IMG/VR virus record: IMGVR_UViG_3300032235_000843
Span: 1 to 51,919 of that record
Length of the DNA: 51,919 nucleotides
Origin: a virus
Direction: 5' to 3' (one strand)
In this document: in pieces, positions 39,991 to 46,536 of the stretch
How positions within the stretch are numbered: the first letter of the stretch is position 1
Layout: the number at the start of each line of letters is the position of its first letter
Program-made: the position numbers and the translations under genes
The notes under the pieces: generated by a model
What the model was told of the DNA's origin: nothing
Databases searched by the model: none
Seen by the model: the letters and a program-made list of their open reading frames with translations, nothing else

Positions 39991-40283
39991 TGACCGTTTT
40001 TAATGTCACTCTCCAATCTCCTGATGGAACTGAAACCACTATCGAATGTGCTGATGACCAATACATTCTCGAAGCAGCAGAAGAGGCAGGCGTTGACCTT
40101 CCTTCATCGTGTAAGGCAGGCGCTTGTTCTGCATGTGCTGGAAAACTCATCTCTGGTACCGTTGACAACGAAGAACAATCGTTCCTTGATGACGATCAAC
40201 AAGCAGAAGGTTGGGTTCTCACTTGCGTTGCTTATCCCACAAGTGATTGTGTGATTCTCACTGAACAGGAAGAGAATCTGTGA
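39990..40283 (+). CDS. petF: Plant-type [2Fe-2S] ferredoxin
   Basis: A 97-aa soluble electron carrier. The cluster ligands are C41, C46, C49 and C79 in the pattern CxxxxCxxC...C ([13 protein letters not shown] ... VLTCV). It takes electrons from photosystem I and can feed NADP reduction or reductases such as bilin or ribonucleotide-linked enzymes. It is acidic, as is typical. It overlaps its neighbours. Confidence 0.95.
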   Translation: MTVFNVTLQSPDGTETTIECADDQYILEAAEEAGVDLPSSCKAGACSACAGKLISGTVDNEEQSFLDDDQQAEGWVLTCVAYPTSDCVILTEQEENL

Positions 40284-40312
40284 TTGGTAACCTTGAACCA
40301 GAGGAGAGCGTT

Positions 40313-40594
40313 ATGAGCAATCCTGGAATGTTGGGACAATTTGCTATTGCTCTACAAGAACTTGGATGGGATAAAGACGATGACATCTCAGTTGAAATTG
40401 GTGGCGTAGCAGTCACAGGAACTGCTACTAGTCCAAACGCAAACCCAAAATGGGCAAAACCTTTTGGAACAGTGTCTTATCAAAACGATGCTTTTATCGT
40501 AATTAAAAACAAATCAAGGAATCCAGTTGTTCCTTCACAACCAAATCCTGAACTCAAACAACAACACCCTTATAATGGAACACTCTCTAGTTGA
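40313..40594 (+). CDS. Hypothetical protein (93 aa)
   Basis: I prefer ATG 40313, which has a GAGGAG ribosome-binding site, over GTG 40280 that overlaps the ferredoxin stop. The product MSNPGMLGQFAIALQELGW is partly beta-rich (ISVEIGGVAVTGTA) with a Pro/Gln-rich end. Function unknown; it is co-transcribed with photosynthesis genes. Confidence 0.5.
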   Translation: MSNPGMLGQFAIALQELGWDKDDDISVEIGGVAVTGTATSPNANPKWAKPFGTVSYQNDAFIVIKNKSRNPVVPSQPNPELKQQHPYNGTLSS

Positions 40595-40760
40595 ATTGCT
40601 GACTTATTATGTGATTGTTGCTGCTCTCTTTATTGGAGCACCAGCAGTATTCTTCACAATTGTCTTTATGCCTGCACTTATGAATACTAAGGGTGCAGTT
40701 GTTGGTTACAAAATTCACCGTGATTATGGTGAAACATCTATCTATTCTAAAGTAAACTAA
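40575..40760 (+). CDS. Small membrane protein (61 aa), photosynthesis-gene neighbourhood
   Basis: ATG 40575 lies inside the end of the previous gene. A strong hydrophobic helix (YYVIVAALFIGAPAVFFTIV) is followed by a polar tail (KIHRDYGETSIYSK). It lies between ferredoxin and a second Hli, so a thylakoid location is plausible but unproved. Confidence 0.55.
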   Translation: MEHSLVELLTYYVIVAALFIGAPAVFFTIVFMPALMNTKGAVVGYKIHRDYGETSIYSKVN

Positions 40761-40772
40761 AGGAGAAAAACA

Positions 40773-40880
40773 ATGAACGAACGCGCAGAACGTATTAATG
40801 GTTGGGCAGCAATGATTGGTATTGTTGCCGCAATGGGTTCCTATGCCCTCACCGGACAGATTATTCCGGGCATTTGGTGA
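40773..40880 (+). CDS. hli: Short high-light-inducible protein
   Basis: A 35-aa protein that is almost only the Hlip helix: MNERAERINGWAAMIG, with the Glu/Arg/Asn pigment-binding residues, then YALTGQIIPGIW. An AGGAGA ribosome-binding site precedes it. It is the second hli gene in the cluster and is shorter than the first because it lacks the N-terminal extension. Confidence 0.88.
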   Translation: MNERAERINGWAAMIGIVAAMGSYALTGQIIPGIW

Positions 40881-40929
40881 ATTGATGTTTAATATTTTTA
40901 AGAAAAAGAAAAATATTATGGAGGTTAAA

Positions 40930-41457
40930 ATGCGTAAAGAACAATATGAAGTTCCCCAGGTGCAATTTGTATTTCGTCAGAATGGAGAATTTGTAACTCG
41001 TACTACTTCAGAACTCTTCGATGGAAAGCGTGTGGTCTTGTTTAGTCTGCCTGGTGCTTTCACTCCTACTTGCAGTGCCTATCAGCTTCCTGGATTCGAA
41101 GAGAGATACGACGACTTTATTGGTAGTGGCATCGACGCTATTTACTGCATCTCTGTTAATGATGGGTTTGTAATGAATGCTTGGCAACAAGATCAGAACA
41201 TCAAGAATGTAAAACTCATTCCAGACGGCAATGCATATTTCACACGTTCTATGGGTATGCTCGTCAATAAGTCTAACCTTGGTTTCGGTGATCGCTCTTG
41301 GCGTTATGCTATGGTCGTGGATAACGGAATCATCGAAAAACTATTCGTTGAGGCAGGTCAGCGAGACAATGCAGACACCGACCCTTACGAGGAGACTACT
41401 CCAGAAGTGGTTCTTGATTATGTGAAGTCTACAGTACGCGAAACAGTTGCTGCTTGA
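40930..41457 (+). CDS. Peroxiredoxin (Prx5-like thioredoxin peroxidase)
   Basis: A 175-aa peroxiredoxin with the catalytic motif SLPGAFTPTCS (peroxidatic C48) and DRSWRYAMVVDNG near the resolving region. It reduces H2O2 or alkyl peroxides using thioredoxin or glutaredoxin; a glutaredoxin is encoded at 47543. ATG 40930 is preferred because GGAGG lies 7 bases upstream; ATG 40885 would add a Lys-rich leader. Confidence 0.87.
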   Translation: MRKEQYEVPQVQFVFRQNGEFVTRTTSELFDGKRVVLFSLPGAFTPTCSAYQLPGFEERYDDFIGSGIDAIYCISVNDGFVMNAWQQDQNIKNVKLIPDGNAYFTRSMGMLVNKSNLGFGDRSWRYAMVVDNGIIEKLFVEAGQRDNADTDPYEETTPEVVLDYVKSTVRETVAA

Positions 41458-41461
41458 TTGA

Positions 41462-41486
41462 AGGAGGGATAAAACCCTCCTTTTTT
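41462..41486 (+). terminator. Rho-independent terminator
   Basis: Stem AGGAGGG / CCCTCCT, loop ATAAAA, T6. Confidence 0.9.
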
Positions 41487-41494
41487 CATAAATA
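41487..41494 (+). promoter_or_regulatory. Late promoter CATAAATA
   Basis: Late octamer directly after the terminator, 23 bases before ATG 41518. Late timing suits an endolysin. Confidence 0.65.
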
Positions 41495-41517
41495 CAGTGC
41501 AGGGTTTGGATACAATA

Positions 41518-42216
41518 ATGCTTATAGATCTCCATAATTTTTTCAAGCACTACGACGAAAAAAATCCAAAGCATGTTGCTGCTGTTGAACAACTTGAAAA
41601 AGATCTGCAACTTAAAGCACAAGATTTGCTACAAGATAATGCAAACTGGGTAAGGATTTATAGAACTAAAGAAGATAACCCCCAATCATCAATTTTACCT
41701 GTTCCTTTCTATCCACAAACAGATAACTATAGAGATGCAAATAGAACTTGCAACTCTTCTGCTTGTGCAATGTGTCTTGAGTATTTCAAACCTGGTACAC
41801 TAAAAGGACCTAAAGGCGATGACGCCTATGTACAAAAAGTTTTCTCAATCGGTGACACAACTGACCACTTGGTTCAGACCAAGGTTCTTGCAACATATGG
41901 TATTAAATCCAGTTTTTCCTACAGCCTTACTTTTGCTGATCTTGATAGAGAGCTTGCCGCTGGTAGACCTGTTGTTATTGGTATTCTTCATCGGGGTCCT
42001 TTATCTAACCCCACGGGAGGACACATGGTAGTTGTGATTGGTAAAACTCCTAGTGGAGATTATGTCGTAAATGATCCTTATGGATCACTCAACGATGGTT
42101 ATACTGGTGCAGTAACTAATGGTAAGGGTGCAGTATATAAGCGTAGTGAACTTACTCGTAGATGGTGTCCTAGTGGAAAAGATGGTTGGGGTAGAATTTT
42201 TGATGTAAAAAAGTAG
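41518..42216 (+). CDS. C39-type cysteine peptidase domain (zero-frame part of the endolysin)
   Basis: A 232-aa protein in the zero frame. An N-terminal helix and charged coil (1-50) precede a papain-like C39_2 fold: C78 in ANRTCNSSACAMCLEYF, H169 in GGHMVVVIG and D186 in VVNDPYGS form the expected catalytic set. Such domains cleave peptide cross-links or Gly-Gly bonds. The frame ends VKK-TAG on the slippery heptamer A_AAA_AAG (42207-42213), so part of the ribosomes should shift to -1 and continue into the lysozyme domain, giving a 392-aa two-domain endolysin. Confidence 0.85.
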   Translation: MLIDLHNFFKHYDEKNPKHVAAVEQLEKDLQLKAQDLLQDNANWVRIYRTKEDNPQSSILPVPFYPQTDNYRDANRTCNSSACAMCLEYFKPGTLKGPKGDDAYVQKVFSIGDTTDHLVQTKVLATYGIKSSFSYSLTFADLDRELAAGRPVVIGILHRGPLSNPTGGHMVVVIGKTPSGDYVVNDPYGSLNDGYTGAVTNGKGAVYKRSELTRRWCPSGKDGWGRIFDVKK

Positions 42217-42279
42217 AATCAATACCGCAATCAAAAATCCCTCAATGTGGTATTGATTTAATCCAAGAATTTGAGGGAT
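42207..42279 (+). promoter_or_regulatory. Programmed -1 frameshift signal: slippery site plus pseudoknot
   Basis: The heptamer A_AAA_AAG (42207-42213) is in phase with the upstream frame and followed by TAG (42214-42216). Stem 1 pairs AATCAATACC (42217-42226) with GGTATTGATT (42249-42258), 10 bp. Stem 2 pairs ATCCCTCAA (42237-42245, inside loop 1) with TTGAGGGAT (42271-42279), 9 bp. Loops of 10, 3 and 12 bases make an H-type pseudoknot feasible. The spacer is 3 bases, or about 5-6 if the first A-U pairs open. Confidence 0.8.
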
Positions 42280-42695
42280 GTCATTTGAATTCCTATCCCG
42301 ATCCATTAACAGGTGGACTTCCTATTACAATAGGTTGGGGTAGCACTAAAGATTTTAATGGGCAACCATTTAAAATTGGGAGGAAGATTACTCAAGAATA
42401 TGCAGATAAATTGTTACTTTTTGATCTTGAGCAGAGGTTTCTTTCTACCTTACAAAAAATACCTTATTGGAGTGAAATGAATGACAATCAACGTGGAGCA
42501 CTTCTATCCTTCGCTTATAATCTCGGTTCTGGCTTCTATAATAGTATCGGGTTCAATACTATTTCGCGCAATCTTAGTCAAAAAAATTGGAGAGCAATCC
42601 CAGAAACCTTGAAGTTGTATCGCAATCCTGGATCTAATGTAGAAGCAGGATTACTTAGAAGACGTATTGCTGAAGGTAAACTTTGGTCTTCATAA
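42213..42695 (+). CDS. GH24 lysozyme domain, reached by -1 frameshift
   Basis: The -1 frame from 42213 encodes 160 residues of a T4-lysozyme-like muramidase: catalytic Glu in LIQEFEGC (codon 42273), Asp in SYPDPLTGG (codon 42300, nine residues later as in T4 E11/D20), ITIGWG, and a helical C-terminus NDNQRGALLSFAYNLGSG. It cuts the N-acetylmuramic acid bond in peptidoglycan. Upstream of the catalytic Glu back to the in-frame TGA at 42201 there is no ATG, GTG, TTG or CTG; TTG 42285 would remove the active-site Glu. So it is almost certainly made only as a fusion. Confidence 0.85.
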   Translation, partial: VESIPQSKIPQCGIDLIQEFEGCHLNSYPDPLTGGLPITIGWGSTKDFNGQPFKIGRKITQEYADKLLLFDLEQRFLSTLQKIPYWSEMNDNQRGALLSFAYNLGSGFYNSIGFNTISRNLSQKNWRAIPETLKLYRNPGSNVEAGLLRRRIAEGKLWSS

Positions 42696-42707
42696 TCTGT
42701 TACAATC

Positions 42708-42715
42708 AATAAATA
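42708..42715 (+). promoter_or_regulatory. Late promoter AATAAATA
   Basis: Late octamer 24 bases before ATG 42740. Confidence 0.55.
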
Positions 42716-42739
42716 GTGGTATCCAATACTGTCAAATAA

Positions 42740-43519
42740 ATGCCACAGGAAACCTGTAATAATACAGATCATGTGGTCTTACTTCAGAAGCTGGACAAGA
42801 TGATACTTGTCGCAGAGTCGTCAGAGTATGAATTGGGATTTCGTAGACGACTACAATCATTTCGTAATCTTTTAGTAATCCATGCTGCGAAGACAAAAGA
42901 CCTAGGCGAAGCAACAAAAGAAATAATAAACAATCATAGAAAAAGAATACTTGCTTGGGGTGTTCCCATTACATTAATGTTTGGAGCACCTTATTTTGTT
43001 CTTACTAAAACTGATTGGTTGATGCAAAAACCAATTATTTGTAAAGAGTTTCCCACTAAAAATAAATTGCACCCAGGCAAACTTCAGGTTTGTGTAAACG
43101 GTGTTACTCACCCGTATAGACCTTCTAATGGTGATGCTGAATTAGATATTACTTTTATGAGAACTCATTTTGAGAGAGTTCAGGCAGATGTAACTTTTTG
43201 GATTGCTGATGAGATTGCTAACAAGACAGTTGATTATTCTGGTGAATATAATATTCAAAGAATTAGAACTTATAACTCTAGAGGTATTCTGGTAGGTGAT
43301 AGAGAGAATGAAACAAGTTCTTGGATTGAACCAGTAGTCCCAGATGATATGAGATTGCCTATGTGGGACTGGATATATGAAAACAGAGATTTATTTCATG
43401 TAGAAAGAAAACCACTCGATGAAACAGTGCAGAAGTTTTTTAGTAGTTTAGGTGCTCTTATTGCTACTGTGGGATCTGCTGGTGTTACTGTTTATAGATT
43501 TATTAAGGCGGGTCTCTAA
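42740..43519 (+). CDS. Membrane protein downstream of the endolysin (259 aa)
   Basis: An N-terminal helical region (1-70) is followed by a membrane helix (ILAWGVPITLMFGAPYFVL), a large exported or cytoplasmic domain with three Cys, and a C-terminal helix (FFSSLGALIATVGSAGVTVY). The topology and position after the endolysin suggest a late envelope or lysis protein such as a holin or spanin-like factor; no family is recognised. Its last 72 bases overlap the minus-strand gene at 43448-43714. Confidence 0.55.
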   Translation: MPQETCNNTDHVVLLQKLDKMILVAESSEYELGFRRRLQSFRNLLVIHAAKTKDLGEATKEIINNHRKRILAWGVPITLMFGAPYFVLTKTDWLMQKPIICKEFPTKNKLHPGKLQVCVNGVTHPYRPSNGDAELDITFMRTHFERVQADVTFWIADEIANKTVDYSGEYNIQRIRTYNSRGILVGDRENETSSWIEPVVPDDMRLPMWDWIYENRDLFHVERKPLDETVQKFFSSLGALIATVGSAGVTVYRFIKAGL

Positions 43520-43714
43520 TTCTTCGTCTTTTTTTCTTTGAGCATCAATACCAAAAGTGGATAAGGTGGATGTGAATACTGCTGCTACAAAAGTAGGATC
43601 CATCTTATTCATCACTCCCATATAACCAAGAGTGAGCATACCAGCAGACCAAATTAATACTGCAATCCTAACAATAGCAATCATACACATATTGTCCTTG
43701 ATAGTTTTTCTCAT
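43448..43714 (-). CDS. Small membrane protein, holin candidate (88 aa)
   Basis: Minus-strand ORF with two hydrophobic helices, CMIAIVRIAVLIWSAGMLTLGYMG and PTFVAAVFTSTLSTFG, then a charged tail (DAQRKKDEELETRLNK). This two-helix layout with a charged C-terminus resembles class II holins. It is the last gene of a minus-strand operon and converges on the 42740 gene. The function is inferred from topology and its closeness to the endolysin. Confidence 0.55.
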   Translation of the reverse strand: MRKTIKDNMCMIAIVRIAVLIWSAGMLTLGYMGVMNKMDPTFVAAVFTSTLSTFGIDAQRKKDEELETRLNKSINSNTSRSHSSNKST

Positions 43715-44040
43715 TCGCTATCTTCTACTCTTGTTCTTAATGCAATTACTGTAGTAAGAATAGTCAATAAAGTTTCATACCCTCTTCTTTCAGATTCTTT
43801 GCAATCTAAAGGAGGGGGATTTTTCAGATCTCCTTTTACATTTGCTTGGTTCATAGAACCTGGAAGCATGAAATTGCATGAAATAAAATTCACACCAACA
43901 AATACAATTACAGCACAGCAAATGATAAAGATCAGTTTATTCAATAATGAACCGTGCTTTTTTCCTACCTCTTTTTGCTGGTCTTCTGATGAACCTGAAG
44001 ATTTCTGGGAATTGTTTTCTTGGGGGGATTCTTCTTGCAT
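43711..44040 (-). CDS. Single-pass membrane protein (109 aa)
   Basis: Minus-strand ORF: a polar N-terminus rich in Gln, Ser and Glu, one membrane helix (KLIFIICCAVIVFVGVNFISC), then an external or periplasmic part ending in YETLLTILTTVIALRTR. It overlaps the 88-aa gene (ATGA) and starts inside the 56-aa ORF. A GGAG sits 9 bases before its ATG. It could be a spanin-like or accessory lysis protein. Confidence 0.55.
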   Translation of the reverse strand: MQEESPQENNSQKSSGSSEDQQKEVGKKHGSLLNKLIFIICCAVIVFVGVNFISCNFMLPGSMNQANVKGDLKNPPPLDCKESERRGYETLLTILTTVIALRTRVEDSE

Positions 44041-44107
44041 TTAAAAATACTCCATCATTGGTAATTAATCTAATAATTAATAATCCAATCAAGAATAATT
44101 TTTTCAT
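43937..44107 (-). CDS. Small basic protein overlapping its neighbour (56 aa)
   Basis: Minus-strand ORF from ATG 44107-44105 to TAA 43939-43937. It begins MKKLFLIGLLIIRLI, a signal-like hydrophobic stretch, then becomes very basic (RRIPPRKQF ... RRPAKRGRKKARF). Its start overlaps the stop of the 63-aa gene (ATGA) and follows AAGGAAG, but 104 bases overlap the 109-aa gene in another frame. I consider it plausible, not certain. Confidence 0.4.
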   Translation of the reverse strand: MKKLFLIGLLIIRLITNDGVFLNARRIPPRKQFPEIFRFIRRPAKRGRKKARFIIE

Positions 44108-44295
44108 CTTCCTTCTTGTTTATGTATCCAAGTTTTAAGTTCATGAAGATATTTTCTTAACATATCTGCTTTTTCTAGATGCCATTTATCACCACTCTTA
44201 AAATACTCTTGAGTATGATTGTCTATTGCTTTAAGGATATTATGTATTGGTGCGTTCCATCGCTCACGCTTGGGAGTATTCCATTCTCTTGGCAT
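44104..44295 (-). CDS. Small hypothetical protein (63 aa)
   Basis: Minus-strand ORF, basic and helical (MPREWNTPKRERWNAPIHNI ... KADMLRKYLHELKTWIHKQE). I recall similar ORFs as hypotheticals in cyanophages. No membrane segment or domain is visible. Confidence 0.6.
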   Translation of the reverse strand: MPREWNTPKRERWNAPIHNILKAIDNHTQEYFKSGDKWHLEKADMLRKYLHELKTWIHKQEGR

Positions 44296-44298
44296 ATA

Positions 44299-44412
44299 TC
44301 ACTTCTTCTTACCGCCATTCTTTGCTTTTTTCGCAGTCGCATTACCTTGATTTTGCTTGGATTGCTTGCCACCAGCAGAACCCTTCTTACCTTTGTTTGC
44401 AGACTTTGACAC
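44299..44412 (-). CDS. Tiny lysine-rich protein (37 aa)
   Basis: Minus-strand ORF from GTG 44412-44410 to TGA 44301-44299. It is almost entirely Lys, Gly, Ala, Ser, Asn and Gln (KGKKGSAGGKQSKQ ... KKAKNGGKKK), so probably binds nucleic acid or is disordered. It is the first gene of the minus-strand operon, behind a late promoter. Confidence 0.45.
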   Translation of the reverse strand: MSKSANKGKKGSAGGKQSKQNQGNATAKKAKNGGKKK

Positions 44413-44457
44413 TGCACCGCCCCATATGATACAATGATATTTAGGAAAAACGGTTCC

Positions 44458-44465
44458 TATTTATA
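44458..44465 (-). promoter_or_regulatory. Late promoter of the minus-strand operon
   Basis: TATAAATA read on the minus strand, 45 bases before the GTG at 44412. A second motif, CTAAATA, lies at 44439-44445 on the same strand. Confidence 0.6.
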
Positions 44466-44491
44466 CTGTTCCACCTAGGCAATTGGACCTA

Positions 44492-44525
44492 TTGACAGCA
44501 TTTCCTGACGATGCTATGATAAATA
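44492..44525 (+). promoter_or_regulatory. psbA promoter: early core and late motif
   Basis: TTGACA (44492-44497), 17 bases, TATGAT (44515-44520). The late motif ATAAATA (44519-44525) overlaps the -10 box, so psbA could be expressed through the whole infection. It diverges from the minus-strand late promoter. Confidence 0.75.
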
Positions 44526-44690
44526 GGTAAACAAATGTTACGAGTCTCTCATAACTCTTAACATTGTTGAACACCCGTTAACCGAGACCTATGGGTGTAT
44601 AAATTACGTCTCTCATATCTTCTCTAGGGGTGAGAAGAAATATTGAACCCTGTTCGTCCCCACGAACTCTTACTTAACCCTTTTTCAAAT
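44526..44690 (+). promoter_or_regulatory. Structured psbA leader
   Basis: About 165 bases of untranslated leader with hairpins CTTCTC / GAGAAG (44619-44637) and GTTCGT-CCCC-ACGAAC (44652-44667). No Shine-Dalgarno is seen next to ATG 44691 (preceded by CTTTTTCAAAT), so translation may depend on leader structure. Confidence 0.5.
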
Positions 44691-45773
44691 ATGACTGCTT
44701 CAATCGCTTCACGCCGTTCTGGCGAAAACCTCTGGGAACAATTTTGCCAGTGGGTAACTTCAACCGATAACCGTCTTTATGTTGGTTGGTTCGGTGTTCT
44801 GATGATTCCAACGCTGCTTGCTGCTGCTACTTGTTTCATCATCGCATTTATCGGAGCCCCACCGGTCGATATTGATGGCATTCGTGAACCAGTTGCTGGT
44901 TCTCTAATGTACGGAAACAATATCATCTCTGGTGCCGTTGTTCCATCGTCCAATGCTATTGGACTGCACTTCTATCCCATCTGGGAAGCCGCTTCCCTAG
45001 ATGAGTGGCTTTACAACGGTGGTCCTTTCCAACTAGTTGTCTTCCACTTCCTCATCGGTATCTACTGCTATATGGGTCGTGAATGGGAACTCTCTTACCG
45101 TCTAGGTATGCGTCCTTGGATTATGGTTGCTTATAGCGCACCTGTTGCTGCTGCATCTGCGGTATTCCTGGTCTATCCTTTCGGTCAAGGTTCTTTCTCT
45201 GATGCGATGCCTCTGGGTATTTCTGGTACGTTCAACTATATGCTTGTGTTCCAGGCAGAGCACAACATCCTGATGCACCCCTTCCATATGCTTGGAGTTG
45301 CTGGTGTCTTCGGTGGTTCTCTGTTCAGTGCTATGCACGGTTCTCTGGTTACTTCCTCGCTGGTTCGTGAAACCACTGAGAATGAGTCGCAGAACTACGG
45401 TTACAAGTTCGGTCAAGAAGAAGAGACCTACAACATTGTTGCTGCACACGGTTATTTCGGTCGCCTTATCTTTCAGTATGCTTCTTTTAACAACTCTCGT
45501 TCACTTCACTTCTTCCTTGCTGCTTGGCCTGTAGTTGGTATCTGGTTCACCGCTCTTGGTGTTTCCACGATGGCTTTTAACCTCAATGGACTGAATTTTA
45601 ACCAGAGTATTCTTGACCATCAAGGTCACGTTGTTCCTACCTGGGCCGATATTCTGAACCGAGCAAATCTTGGGTTTGAAGTGGTCCACGAGAGAAATGC
45701 ACATAACTATCCTTTGGATTTGGCAGCCGTTGAAGCAACTCCTGTTGCTCTAACTGCACCTTCAATCGGTTGA
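44691..45773 (+). CDS. psbA: Photosystem II D1 protein
   Basis: A 360-aa reaction-centre core protein with five membrane helices, starting at ATG 44691 ([20 protein letters not shown]). Pheophytin-region residue 130 is Glu ([12 protein letters not shown]), the form associated with high-light D1:2 in cyanobacteria. The Yz and manganese-ligand regions and the processing site near LDLA|AVEA are intact. There is no intron. Phage D1 replaces the damaged host protein so that photosynthesis continues until lysis. Confidence 0.97.
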   Translation: MTASIASRRSGENLWEQFCQWVTSTDNRLYVGWFGVLMIPTLLAAATCFIIAFIGAPPVDIDGIREPVAGSLMYGNNIISGAVVPSSNAIGLHFYPIWEAASLDEWLYNGGPFQLVVFHFLIGIYCYMGREWELSYRLGMRPWIMVAYSAPVAAASAVFLVYPFGQGSFSDAMPLGISGTFNYMLVFQAEHNILMHPFHMLGVAGVFGGSLFSAMHGSLVTSSLVRETTENESQNYGYKFGQEEETYNIVAAHGYFGRLIFQYASFNNSRSLHFFLAAWPVVGIWFTALGVSTMAFNLNGLNFNQSILDHQGHVVPTWADILNRANLGFEVVHERNAHNYPLDLAAVEATPVALTAPSIG

Positions 45774-45787
45774 TAAAATTATAAATT

Positions 45788-45817
45788 GGAGACCTCTTTA
45801 TGGGGTCTCTTTTTTTA
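45788..45817 (+). terminator. Rho-independent terminator
   Basis: Stem GAGACC / GGTCTC with a 9-base loop and T8, ending psbA. Confidence 0.85.
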
Positions 45818-45819
45818 TT

Positions 45820-45860
45820 GATAAATAGTTGAAGTTATGTTATAATAACTTTAATCAACT
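45820..45860 (+). promoter_or_regulatory. Late promoter and hairpin before the EndoVII-like gene
   Basis: GATAAATA (45820-45827) is followed by AGTTGA-AGTTAT (45827-45838), which pairs with ATAACT (45845-45850) and TCAACT (45855-45860), leaving a TTAA bulge. A late transcript beginning near 45833 would lack the outer half of the 5' arm. Confidence 0.5.
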
Positions 45861-45869
45861 AAAAGAACT

Positions 45870-46298
45870 ATGAGAACTTGCAACATCTGTAATCAAACAA
45901 AACCACTTTCCGAGTTTTATCAAACTATAAGAAATGGAGAACCCTATGGATATCACGGTAAATGTAAATCTTGTTATGTAAAGAAACAGCAAGAAAAATA
46001 TGACCCCATAAAAAAGAGAGATGAAAATCTAAAAAGAGTATATGGTATTGGTATTCAAGAATATAATACTTTGTTAGAACAACAAAATCATCGTTGTGCT
46101 ATTTGTGAAAGTATTGACCCGAAAGGTAGGAAATCTGGTAGAGGTGGTGGAGTTGATGTTTTTTATGTAGACCACGACCATAAGACGGGAAAGGTTCGTG
46201 GATTACTTTGTAATATTTGCAATAGAACTATGGGATATATTGGTGAAAATTCTGGTGTATTAGAAGAAATGATTAAATACCTACAAAAGCACCAATAA
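45870..46298 (+). CDS. Endonuclease VII-type (His-Me finger) nuclease
   Basis: A 142-aa protein: N-terminal CxxC pair (CNICNQTK) and CKSC, a helical linker, then the Endonuclease_7 core CAICES ... FYVDHDHKTGKVRGLLCNICN with zinc Cys and catalytic DHDH. T4 gp49 resolves branched DNA, but this protein is smaller and sits immediately after psbA, where cyanophages commonly carry free-standing homing nucleases. A homing role is therefore more likely than Holliday-junction resolution. Confidence 0.85.
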   Translation: MRTCNICNQTKPLSEFYQTIRNGEPYGYHGKCKSCYVKKQQEKYDPIKKRDENLKRVYGIGIQEYNTLLEQQNHRCAICESIDPKGRKSGRGGGVDVFYVDHDHKTGKVRGLLCNICNRTMGYIGENSGVLEEMIKYLQKHQ

Positions 46299-46299
46299 T

Positions 46300-46419
46300 A
46301 TGTCTCATAATCCTCAACACGAACCTATGCCTACCTGGGTAATCTGGGCAGGAGTAGGTATGATGATATTCACAGTTCTTGTGTTTGTTTTATTCACTCT
46401 TTCAATGATGTATTTTTAA
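46300..46419 (+). CDS. Tiny membrane protein (39 aa)
   Basis: ATG 46300 to TAA 46417-46419: a polar start (MSHNPQHEPMPTW) and one helix (VIWAGVGMMIFTVLVFVLFT). Function unknown; it lies in the psbA neighbourhood. Confidence 0.45.
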   Translation: MSHNPQHEPMPTWVIWAGVGMMIFTVLVFVLFTLSMMYF

Positions 46420-46422
46420 CTT

Positions 46423-46497
46423 ATGTTACTCATTCTCACATTCTTCATAATCTTCGGTTTCTTTATGTTTATAATGTCCATTACCCAAGATTTATGA
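46423..46497 (+). CDS. Tiny membrane peptide (24 aa)
   Basis: ATG 46423 to TGA 46495-46497, almost entirely one hydrophobic helix (LLILTFFIIFGFFMFIM). Too short to be sure it is made. Confidence 0.3.
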   Translation: MLLILTFFIIFGFFMFIMSITQDL

Positions 46498-46499
46498 GA

Positions 46500-46536
46500 A
46501 ATAAATATTCATAAGTCGCAAGTACTTATGAATATT
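46500..46536 (+). promoter_or_regulatory. Start-codon hairpin overlapping a late promoter
   Basis: AATATTCATAAGT (46504-46516) and ACTTATGAATATT (46524-46536) form a perfect 13-bp stem with a 7-base loop; the HNH ATG (46528-46530) is inside the 3' arm. The late octamer AATAAATA (46500-46507) overlaps the 5' arm; transcripts beginning about 46513 lose 9 of its 13 bases. Confidence 0.75.

Noticed and set aside
42207-42216. Simple sequencing error in the A6 run as the cause of the split endolysin
   Set aside because: It cannot be excluded from one sequence, but an error would not create two perfect interlocking stems at the right place. Kept as the main alternative within the finding.
42285-42695. 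A stand-alone lysozyme starting at TTG 42285
   Set aside because: It would lack the catalytic Glu (codon 42273) and has no ribosome-binding site; the upstream in-frame sequence clearly continues the GH24 fold, so frameshift fusion is the better explanation.
44691-45773. A self-splicing intron in psbA, as reported in some cyanophages
   Set aside because: The D1 reading frame is continuous over 360 codons with no interruption.
45870-46298. Calling the EndoVII-like protein the T4 gp49 Holliday-junction resolvase
   Set aside because: The catalytic core fits but the position next to psbA, the size and the hairpin-controlled start point to a free-standing homing nuclease.
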